This document shows positions 14,991-21,815 of a stretch of 49,356 nt of DNA, in pieces (position 1 is the first letter of the stretch; every line of letters starts with the position of its first letter). The translations under genes were made by a program, and so were the position numbers. This DNA comes from an uncultured Prevotellaceae bacterium (lineage in GTDB: Bacteria; Bacteroidota; Bacteroidia; Bacteroidales; Bacteroidaceae). The notes under the pieces are model-generated. The model had not been told where the DNA came from and searched no databases. It saw only the letters and a list, made by a program, of their open reading frames with translations. Where the stretch lies: assembly GCA_947167515.1 (NCBI GenBank), contig CAMVIM010000027.1, positions 1 to 49,356 of the forward strand, given 5' to 3'.

Positions 14991-16436
14991 ATGAAAAAGA
15001 TTATCGTTGCAGGCATCGGGCCAGGAAGTCCCGACGACATCACACCAGCTGTCATCAAGGCAGTGGGTGAGGCTGATGCTGTGGTGGGTTACAAATACTA
15101 CTTCCAGTTCATCACTCCTTATCTGAAGCCCGGGTGCGAGTGCATCGACACGGGAATGAAACAGGAACGCGAACGTGCAGAGCAAGCCTTTCAATTGGCA
15201 GAAGAAGGCAAGACCGTTGTGGTCATCTCTTCTGGCGATGCTGGCATCTACGGCATGACACCGCTCATTTATGAAATGAAGCGAGAACGGGCGAGCGATA
15301 TCGAGGTGGCTTCTTTAGCTGGCATCTCCGCTTTTCAGAAAGCGGCTTCCCTGCTCGGTGCTCCTGTGGGGCATGATTTCTGTGTCATCTCATTATCCGA
15401 TTTGATGACACCATGGGAGGTCATCGAACGGCGCATCAAGGCTGCCGCCATGGGCGACTTTGTGACGGCTGTCTATAATCCCAAATCAAACGGACGTTAT
15501 TGGCAGCTCTATCGTCTGCAGGAAATCTTTCTGCAAGAACGTGCCGCCAACACACCCGTGGGCTATGTGCGACAAGCAGGACGACCAGAACAGGAAGTGA
15601 CCATCACCACCCTCTCCGACTTCGACCCCGAAACTGTCGATATGTTCACCGTGGTGCTCATTGGCAACTCGCAGTCCTATCAGTGGAACGACAAGATGAT
15701 TACTCCACGAGGCTACTATCAAGCCCCCTCCAACTCCCCCAAGGGGGAGAGAGACTGTCCGGATGGAATCCTCCCCCCATGGGGGGATAAGAAGGGGGCT
15801 TCTATCATGATAGAGTCGTTCCGCACCATCGAGAGTGAACTGCAACGAAAAGATTATCCCCTTGACCACAAATGGGCACTTCTCCATGCTATCCATACCA
15901 CCGCCGACTTCGACATGGAGCGTATTCTCCACACAGACAAGGGAGCTGTTTCCACATTATATAATAAAGTAAAGGACGGAACACTGACCACTATCATCAC
16001 CGATGTCACGATGGTGACCAGTGGCATTCGGAAAGGTGCCTTGCAACGCCTCGGCATCGAAGCAAAGTGTTACCTCAGTGACCCACGTGTGGCGACGCTG
16101 GCTATGGAGAAAGGCATTACCCGCACCCAAGCAGGCATTCGTCTCGCTGTGGAGGAACACCCTGATGCCCTCTTCGCTTTCGGCAATGCACCCACCGCCC
16201 TCATGGAACTCTGTGACCTCATCCGCAAGGGGAAGGCACACCCTGCCGGCATCATCGCCGCACCTGTCGGTTTCGTGCATGTGAAGGAGTCGAAACACAT
16301 GGTCAAGCCCTTCAAGGACATCCCCAAAATCATTGTCGAAGGACGTAAAGGAGGCAGCAACCTCGCCGCCACTTTGTGCAACGCCATTCTCACGTTCGAC
16401 GATGCAGCGCAATTAAAACCAGGAAGAGACCTTTAG
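14991..16436 (+). CDS. cbiH: Fusion of CbiH (C17-methyltransferase) and CbiC (precorrin-8X methylmutase)
   Basis: A 481-aa fusion of two corrin-ring enzymes. Residues 1-243 are CbiH/CobJ, the SAM-dependent ring-contracting C17-methyltransferase: GIGPGSPDDIT, SSGDAGIYGM, HDFCVISLSDLMTPW, VYNPKSNGRYWQL and a closing TPRGYY. Residues about 271-481 are CbiC/CobH, which moves the C11 methyl to C12: IESFRTIESEL, LLHAIHTTADFD with the family's catalytic His region (His299/His302), ITDVTMVTSGI and PVGFVHVKESK. The joint (residues 244-270) is exactly an 81-bp palindromic element (15721-15801), so the two domains may have been fused by, or simply invaded at, the linker. First gene of the ring-assembly operon. 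Confidence 0.94.
   Translation: MKKIIVAGIGPGSPDDITPAVIKAVGEADAVVGYKYYFQFITPYLKPGCECIDTGMKQERERAEQAFQLAEEGKTVVVISSGDAGIYGMTPLIYEMKRERASDIEVASLAGISAFQKAASLLGAPVGHDFCVISLSDLMTPWEVIERRIKAAAMGDFVTAVYNPKSNGRYWQLYRLQEIFLQERAANTPVGYVRQAGRPEQEVTITTLSDFDPETVDMFTVVLIGNSQSYQWNDKMITPRGYYQAPSNSPKGERDCPDGILPPWGDKKGASIMIESFRTIESELQRKDYPLDHKWALLHAIHTTADFDMERILHTDKGAVSTLYNKVKDGTLTTIITDVTMVTSGIRKGALQRLGIEAKCYLSDPRVATLAMEKGITRTQAGIRLAVEEHPDALFAFGNAPTALMELCDLIRKGKAHPAGIIAAPVGFVHVKESKHMVKPFKDIPKIIVEGRKGGSNLAATLCNAILTFDDAAQLKPGRDL
15721..15801. repeat. 81-bp palindromic element between CbiH and CbiC domains
   Basis: Ends are inverted (AAGCCCCCT and AGGGGGCTT). Inside are two hairpins, CTCCCCC-AA-GGGGGAG and TCCCCCC-AT-GGGGGGA, either side of a GTCCGGATGGAATC segment. 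Length 81 bp keeps the frame (27 codons). A related element lies in mutY at 29486-29564. Confidence 0.85.
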
Positions 16437-16493
16437 AGAGTTGACAGTTGACAGTTAAGAGTTGACAGTTGACAGTTGAGAGTTGACAATTAG
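16437..16493. repeat. TTGACAG 7-bp array upstream of cbiE-cbiT
   Basis: About eight TTGACAG/TTGAGAG units fill the gap between cbiC and cbiE. This orientation carries TGA stops on the plus strand and is found only outside coding sequence here. It is inverted relative to the array at 16694-16730 inside cbiE. Confidence 0.88.
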
Positions 16494-16498
16494 GAATT

Positions 16499-17710
16499 AT
16501 GATTAGATTCATTGTCATAGGCATCACGGACCATCCACAACCTTTCTTTCCTCCCGAAGTATTGGAAGTCATCAAGAACGGAAAGGTATTCTCGGGTGGC
16601 AAGCGGCACCATGAGATTGTAAAGTCCCTGCTTCCTAAAGATGCAGAGTGGATTGACATCACCGTACCTCTCGATGCTGTATTTGAACAATACCAACTGT
16701 CAACTCTCAACTCTCAACTCTCAACTGTCATCGTCTTTGCCAGTGGCGACCCGCTGTTTTTCGGCTTCGCCAATACCATTCAGCGAAAAATGCCAGAGGC
16801 GGACATTGTGGTTTATCCCGCCTTCAATTCCTTGCAGATGCTGGCTCACCGCCTCTTGATGCCCTATCACGATATGCGCATTGTTTCTCTCACCGGTCGT
16901 CCTTGGCAGGAATTTGACCGTGCTCTGATTGAGGGTACAACGAAGATGGGTGTTTTGACAGACAAGGAACACACCCCTGCCGCCATTGCCCAACGTATGC
17001 TTGACTATGGCTACAAGGACTATCAGATGCATATCGGCGAGCACCTTGGCAACCCTGAGAAAGAAAGAGTCACATCACTTTCGCTCGAAGCCGTGACAAA
17101 ACAGGAATTTGCCCATCCCAACTGCCTCATCCTCATTGGAGAGCATCCACGCCGATGGGGTATTCCTGATGAAGAATTCGTGCTGTTGGACGGTCGCGAG
17201 AAGATGATTACCAAGATGCCCATCCGTCTTCTCACGCTACAAGTTCTTGATTTGCCCCACCGTCATGTGTTGTGGGACATCGGCTTCTGCACAGGAAGCG
17301 TGAGCATCGAAGCCCGCCTGCAGTTTCCCCACCTCGACATTGAGGCTTTTGAAATCCGTCCTGAATGTGAAACCATCATCCAAGAAAATGCCCGTCGTTT
17401 CCATTGCCCTGGCATCAACATCCACATGGGTGATTTCATGCAGACAGACGTGGCTTCGTTGCCCCGTCCCGATGCGGTCTTCATCGGTGGGCATGGGGGG
17501 CTGCTCAAGGAAATATTGGCAAAGGTCTTAACGGTGTTGACAGACGATGGCATCATTGTCTTCAACAGTGTCATTGCCCCCAAAGTCAGCATCGACAGCC
17601 ATCGGCTTTGGGACGAGGCATGCACAGAATTAGGACTCAGGCAAGAACCTCCCACAAAGATACAACTCAACGACCATCATCCCATCACTATCCTACGATG
17701 CAGAAAATAG
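16499..17710 (+). CDS. cbiE: Fusion of CbiE and CbiT (precorrin-6Y C5,15-methyltransferase, decarboxylating)
   Basis: A 403-aa CobL-type protein. The N-terminal half is the CbiE methyltransferase (MIRFIVIGITDHP, FASGDPLFFGFANTI, VVYPAFNSLQMLAHRL, VLTDKEHTPAAIA). The C-terminal half (about 220-403) is CbiT, with the SAM-binding WDIGFCTGSVSIEA (about 259-272) and AVFIGGHGGLLKEIL. Together they methylate C5 and C15 and decarboxylate the C12 acetate. Residues about 66-77 (QLSTLNSQLST) are encoded by a TTGACAG-family array just before the conserved IVFASGDP strand. With the opposite-sense array upstream, the mRNA could fold a long stem enclosing the start codon (inference). The last 13 bp overlap the next gene. 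Confidence 0.94.
   Translation: MIRFIVIGITDHPQPFFPPEVLEVIKNGKVFSGGKRHHEIVKSLLPKDAEWIDITVPLDAVFEQYQLSTLNSQLSTVIVFASGDPLFFGFANTIQRKMPEADIVVYPAFNSLQMLAHRLLMPYHDMRIVSLTGRPWQEFDRALIEGTTKMGVLTDKEHTPAAIAQRMLDYGYKDYQMHIGEHLGNPEKERVTSLSLEAVTKQEFAHPNCLILIGEHPRRWGIPDEEFVLLDGREKMITKMPIRLLTLQVLDLPHRHVLWDIGFCTGSVSIEARLQFPHLDIEAFEIRPECETIIQENARRFHCPGINIHMGDFMQTDVASLPRPDAVFIGGHGGLLKEILAKVLTVLTDDGIIVFNSVIAPKVSIDSHRLWDEACTELGLRQEPPTKIQLNDHHPITILRCRK
16694..16730. repeat. CAACTGT/CAACTCT 7-bp array inside cbiE
   Basis: Five units in the stop-free orientation, translated QLSTLNSQLST. Inverted partner of the array at 16437-16493. Confidence 0.88.
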
Positions 17711-19473
17711 CCATCATCCCCATCAGCGAGGCGGGCAGCGACATTGCCTCGACTTTGCAACGTCAACTGAACGCCACGGCCATTCAGCGAACCCAAGTAT
17801 GTTCTGAATGGAAACACTTCGATGCCTTCATCTTCATCGGTGCCATGGGCATCTGCGTTCGCACCATCGCCCCCCTCGTCGAAGACAAGCACACCGACCC
17901 CGCCGTGGTGTGTCTCGACACCACTGGAGCGAACGTCATCTCCGTCCTCTCTGGGCATGTGGGCGGTGCCAACGAACTGACCCGACAGGTGGCTGACATC
18001 CTCGGAGCCAACCCCGTCATCACCACCCAGAGCGACAACGCCGACCTTTGGGCGCTCGACACACTGGAGAAGCGTTTCGACTGGCCAATAGCCAGCGACG
18101 ACGAGATGAACGACTGCATTTTCGCTTTTGTCAACAGGCAACCCACCGCCCTGCTCTTGGACGTGCGTGACAAAGGGACAGACTATCTAGAACGGACATT
18201 GCCAGAACACGTCACCCTCATCCAAGACATCCGCGAGGCTGACCCCAAGAAGTATCGACTCGTCATCATCGTATCGCCCTTTATCCGCCACGCACCGAAA
18301 GGAATGCTCAACCTCCATTTCGTGCCGATGGTGGGAACTATTGGTTTCGGACTTGCCCATCACCCTCAAGACTACAAAACCATCTACGACGAAATAGACC
18401 AGACGTTTGCCGACCGAGGCATCCTGCCTTGTTCCCATCGCTACTGCACCATCGACGTGAAGGCAGACGAGCCTTTTGTGGAGGAACTGCAAAAGGTGCA
18501 TGAAGCAGAAGTGGTGTTCTTCACCGCCGACGAACTCGCCCAAGTGGAGGTGCCCAACCCCAGCCCCACCGTAGAGAAACACGTAGGCACTCCCAGCGTG
18601 TGTGAGGCTGCCGCCATCTTAGGTGCCAACCACGGCGAACTCATCGTTCCCAAAATAAAAGGCAAGAACTGGACTGCAGCCCTTGCCATTGACAAGAAGC
18701 ATCTGCGCCAGAGAAGTGGTCACATCGAAATCATCGGTGCCGGTCCCGGCGACCCCGACCTCGTTTCGGTGCGTGGCCGCCGGATGCTGGAGCAAGCCGA
18801 CCTCATCCTCTATGCCGGCTCGCTCGTCCCCAAGGAACTGACCCTCTGCCACAAACCAGGAGCCATCGTCCGCTCCTCGGCCCCGATGAGTCTCGAAGAG
18901 CAATGCGGCCTGATGAAGGAGCACTACGACAAAGGGCATTTCATCGTGCGCCTCCACACCGGCGACCCCTGCATCTTCGGAGCCATTCAGGAGCAGATGG
19001 CCTTCTTCGACCAACACGGGATGTCTTACCACATCACCCCCGGCATCTCCTCCTTCCTTGCTGCCGCTGCCGAACTGCGCAGCCAGTTCACCATCCCCGA
19101 ACGCACCCAGACCATCATCCTCACCCGTGGCGAAGGCCGAACCCCCATGCCAGAGAAGGAGCAACTGCACCTGCTGGCCAAGAGCCAATCGACCATGTGC
19201 ATCTTCCTCAGTGCCGCCATCGTGGATGACGTGCAGAAGGAACTCCTCATGGAGTATCCCGCCGACACCCCCGTTGCCGCCTGCTATCACCTCACCTGGC
19301 CCGACCAGCGCATCTACCGTGGCCAACTCAAAGACCTCGCCAACATCGTGCATGACAACCACCTCACCCTCACCACCATGCTCGTGGTGGGCGAAGCCAT
19401 CGACAACCGCCACGGTCTTTCCGAACTCTACAACAAGCACTTCACCCACCTCTTCAGGAAAGGCACAGAATGA
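17698..19473 (+). CDS. cbiG: Fusion of CbiG (cobalt-precorrin-5A hydrolase) and CbiF (C11-methyltransferase)
   Basis: A 591-aa fusion when started at the ATG at 17698, which overlaps the cbiT end by 13 bp; an upstream extension is only the cbiT shadow. Residues 1 to about 335 are CbiG, which opens the lactone and releases acetaldehyde: FIFIGAMGICVRTIAPL, SGHVGGANELTRQVADILG and the C-terminal VGTPSVCEAAAILGA. Residues about 342-591 are CbiF/CobM: IIGAGPGDPDLVSVRGRRML, ILYAGSLVPKELT, RLHTGDPCIFGAIQEQM and TIILTRGEGRTPMPEKE. Placing F before G in the reaction order but fused in one chain may favour channeling (inference). No 7-bp insert is visible in this protein. Confidence 0.95.
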   Translation: MQKIAIIPISEAGSDIASTLQRQLNATAIQRTQVCSEWKHFDAFIFIGAMGICVRTIAPLVEDKHTDPAVVCLDTTGANVISVLSGHVGGANELTRQVADILGANPVITTQSDNADLWALDTLEKRFDWPIASDDEMNDCIFAFVNRQPTALLLDVRDKGTDYLERTLPEHVTLIQDIREADPKKYRLVIIVSPFIRHAPKGMLNLHFVPMVGTIGFGLAHHPQDYKTIYDEIDQTFADRGILPCSHRYCTIDVKADEPFVEELQKVHEAEVVFFTADELAQVEVPNPSPTVEKHVGTPSVCEAAAILGANHGELIVPKIKGKNWTAALAIDKKHLRQRSGHIEIIGAGPGDPDLVSVRGRRMLEQADLILYAGSLVPKELTLCHKPGAIVRSSAPMSLEEQCGLMKEHYDKGHFIVRLHTGDPCIFGAIQEQMAFFDQHGMSYHITPGISSFLAAAAELRSQFTIPERTQTIILTRGEGRTPMPEKEQLHLLAKSQSTMCIFLSAAIVDDVQKELLMEYPADTPVAACYHLTWPDQRIYRGQLKDLANIVHDNHLTLTTMLVVGEAIDNRHGLSELYNKHFTHLFRKGTE

Positions 19474-19523
19474 TTCTGGCAATCGCCGATTACATTCTTC
19501 GCATCGTGAAGAAATCAGGGTGA
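19470..19523 (+). CDS. Possible 17-aa peptide overlapping the cbiF stop
   Basis: An ATG overlaps the cbiGF stop as ATGA and opens a 17-codon frame (MILAIADYILRIVKKSG). It is short, hydrophobic then basic, and unrecognised. It may be translated by coupling, or may be chance. The remaining gap to 19638 shows no gene and no clear -7 box. Confidence 0.25.
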   Translation: MILAIADYILRIVKKSG

Positions 19524-19638
19524 ACAGACACTTTTGGGACACTTTCCGTGAACGATTCCTCCTTTTCTGTGTATGCAATAGTGAATTGCGCAACTTCAGA
19601 AAACAGGAATCGTTTAATTTTAAGAAACAAAACAAACA

Positions 19639-20793
19639 ATGAGAAAGATACTTGTGAGCCTTGCGGCACTCGTCTTCGCACTTGCAGGCATGGCTCAGAC
19701 AAAGGCCGTGAAAGTGGAAAGTCCCATCGTGACGGAGAAAGACTTTTTATGGTATGTAGAACAGAAAGATGCGTGGAAAGCACTGACGCAGAAAAACCCC
19801 ACGGACGAAACAGCATGGCTGAACTATTACCATGCGGCTCGTTATATGCGGTGGTACCACCAGGAGGACACGACCGCCCAGCAAGTTATCCGCGAGATGA
19901 GTCAGGCCATTCCCGACACCTACACCTACAACTACTGTGCCTACAGTGCCATCGTGAGCGGGCATGGCACAGGCGAAACCGATGGCGACCGATATGCGGA
20001 GGCTGCACTTGCGAGGCTGCCAGAGGAGATGCAGTTTTTCGACTATGACCGTTGGATATGTTATCTGGCCATGAAAGGCGATGAACTACGCATGGGGCAG
20101 ATGGCCAAGCGCTATTTCGACAGCGGCATTTACTCGGAGGCCGTGCTGCGCTACAGTTATAACGAGTTGGCAGGCATGGAGCCAGGTGCCATCTTCCTGA
20201 GCAGCGGCGACACTGCCATCATCCCCAAGTGGCTCATCCAAGAGGACATGGGACTGCACAGGGACAAGACCATCGTCTGCATCCCATTCCTGGCTGTGAA
20301 GGAATACCGTGAGTGGCTGAACAAAAAACTCGACATGAATCTGCCCGAATGGGAAGACGGGGCTTACGGCTCCTACGAAGTTTATGAACAGGCCATCTTG
20401 CAGGCCATCATTGACAAATATGCCAGCAAGGTGTATTTCTCTGCCACCACCCCTCCTTCGACGATGGAGCCGTGGAAGCAGAACCTTTACAACGAAGGTT
20501 TGCTGCTGAAATACTCACAGAAGCCATACAATAATCTCGCCGTGAAGCGCCGCAACGTGGAGGAACGCTACATGATGGAGTATCTGCTTGTCTCGTTCCG
20601 GCCCGAATGGACATCAGGCCAAAGGCTTTCAGCCAATTATGCGGTTTTGCTTGCCGACTTGCTGCCCTACTATGCCAAGCACGACCAGAAACGCTACGAT
20701 TGGCTGATGCGTCGGTTGGTGAGCGGCATCTGCAACACCTCTTTCAGCGAGGAAAAGAAACAGGAGTACATGAACGTGTTGATAAACAGGTAG
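19639..20793 (+). CDS. Secreted protein of unknown function
   Basis: A 384-aa protein with an N-terminal signal peptide (MRKILVSLAALVFALAGMAQ, cleavage near 20). The body is rich in aromatic residues and predicted helical; stretches such as TAWLNYYHAARYMRWYH and AEAALARLPEEMQFFDYDRW suggest TPR-like helices, but no family is recognised. It lies between cbiGF and an ECF sigma factor, whose start is 2 bp after this stop. The tight spacing suggests it is co-transcribed with the sigma and anti-sigma genes and could be part of an envelope-sensing unit. That link is inference from context. Confidence 0.8.
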   Translation: MRKILVSLAALVFALAGMAQTKAVKVESPIVTEKDFLWYVEQKDAWKALTQKNPTDETAWLNYYHAARYMRWYHQEDTTAQQVIREMSQAIPDTYTYNYCAYSAIVSGHGTGETDGDRYAEAALARLPEEMQFFDYDRWICYLAMKGDELRMGQMAKRYFDSGIYSEAVLRYSYNELAGMEPGAIFLSSGDTAIIPKWLIQEDMGLHRDKTIVCIPFLAVKEYREWLNKKLDMNLPEWEDGAYGSYEVYEQAILQAIIDKYASKVYFSATTPPSTMEPWKQNLYNEGLLLKYSQKPYNNLAVKRRNVEERYMMEYLLVSFRPEWTSGQRLSANYAVLLADLLPYYAKHDQKRYDWLMRRLVSGICNTSFSEEKKQEYMNVLINR

Positions 20794-20795
20794 CC

Positions 20796-21356
20796 ATGCT
20801 GATTCCGCTACGACTGTCGGCACAGTCCGACGAACAACTGATGCAGCATGCCGCCCGAGGCAGCAATCGTGCCTTTGAGGAACTCTACAAACGCTATGCC
20901 CGACGGCTACAGGGTTTCTTCGCCCGACGGCTTGGAGAGGATGCCGACTTGGCTGCCGACTTCATGCACGACACCTTCCTGCGCCTCTATGCAGCCCGCG
21001 AGAACTACCGCGAAGGTCTGAACTTCCGGGCATGGCTCTACACCATTGCCTACAACCTGTGCCGAAACCACCATCGCAACCAGTTTGCGATGGTTTCGGA
21101 CGAGGGGGTGGACATCATCGACGAAGGCAGCATCGAAGTGGAACTGGACATGCAGAGCCTGCACAACGTCCTCCGCGAGGTGCTTCACAGACTCCCCGAG
21201 CCATACGCCATCCTCTTTTCGCTCCACTACGAGGAGGAACTGACCGTCCCCCAGATAGCACAAATCAGCAGACTGCCCGAAGGCACTGTGAAGTCGCGTC
21301 TGCACAAAGCCATGAACATCATCAAACAACAACTGAAACGATATGAAGATAAGTGA
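20796..21356 (+). CDS. ECF-type RNA polymerase sigma factor
   Basis: A 186-aa sigma-70 family protein of the extracytoplasmic-function group. Region 2 is recognisable (AFEELYKRYARRLQGFFARR, ADLAADFMHDTFLRLYAA, FRAWLYTIAYNLCRNHHR), and region 4 is LPEPYAILFSLHYEEELTV followed by QIAQISRLPEGTVKSRLHKA. The start at 20796 fits the ECF N-terminus (MLIPLRLSAQSDEQLMQHA) and follows the previous stop by 2 bp; a longer upstream frame overlaps the preceding gene and is rejected. The downstream gene overlaps by 14 bp and encodes a small membrane protein, probably its anti-sigma factor. Targets are unknown; lying inside the B12 region it may report on envelope or nutrient state. Confidence 0.92.
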   Translation: MLIPLRLSAQSDEQLMQHAARGSNRAFEELYKRYARRLQGFFARRLGEDADLAADFMHDTFLRLYAARENYREGLNFRAWLYTIAYNLCRNHHRNQFAMVSDEGVDIIDEGSIEVELDMQSLHNVLREVLHRLPEPYAILFSLHYEEELTVPQIAQISRLPEGTVKSRLHKAMNIIKQQLKRYEDK

Positions 21357-21759
21357 ACAAGACATCGTCCGCATGACCCAAGAACTGCGCGACGAGGAAA
21401 ACGAACAACTGCACGTCCGTCCCTGGAGCCGCAAGCGTCACTCCCCGTTTCCGGCATGGCTCGCGGCCATTCCCGCTGCGGCAGTCATCGGCTTCTTTCT
21501 CGGCATCTGGACAAACAGGCACCTGCACCCTGACGACTCCCTCGCGGCATTTGTCGATACTGTCTATATCAAGGTAAAGGAATCCCCCACCGACACCGCC
21601 ACGATGCAGCCGGCCCCTCCTTCCGTCGCCCCACAGACAGCCTCTGCCCCCCATCCTGCACCCAGCGTGAGGCGCACCGCCAAGAAAGTTCCGGCCGAAC
21701 CTGTCGGCCAACCCATGACGAACGACCAGATACGCTACGACCTGCTGGTGAAGAATTAA
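21343..21759 (+). CDS. Small single-pass membrane protein, likely anti-sigma factor
   Basis: A 138-aa protein with a charged N-terminus (1-36), one membrane helix at about 37-56 (FPAWLAAIPAAAVIGFFLGI), and a Pro/Ala-rich outer region ending MTNDQIRYDLLVKN. It overlaps the sigma gene by 14 bp, the usual arrangement for a sigma/anti-sigma pair. There is no zinc-binding HxxxCxxC motif, so it is not a ZAS-type anti-sigma factor, and assignment rests on position and topology alone. Confidence 0.6.
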   Translation: MKISEQDIVRMTQELRDEENEQLHVRPWSRKRHSPFPAWLAAIPAAAVIGFFLGIWTNRHLHPDDSLAAFVDTVYIKVKESPTDTATMQPAPPSVAPQTASAPHPAPSVRRTAKKVPAEPVGQPMTNDQIRYDLLVKN

Positions 21760-21802
21760 GCGTTTTTTCGTCCTTTCCACACTATTTCTGAACAAAAAGC
21801 CG

Positions 21803-21810
21803 TACCTTTG
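21803..21810 (+). promoter_or_regulatory. -7 box for cbiJ-cbiD
   Basis: TACCTTTG followed after only 5 nt (CAAGC) by the ATG at 21816; third likely leaderless B12 transcript. Confidence 0.75.
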
Positions 21811-21815
21811 CAAGC

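Noticed and set aside
20607..20795. An N-terminal extension of the ECF sigma factor
   Set aside because: It lies wholly within the preceding gene in another frame and does not resemble sigma sequence; the start at 20796 fits the family.
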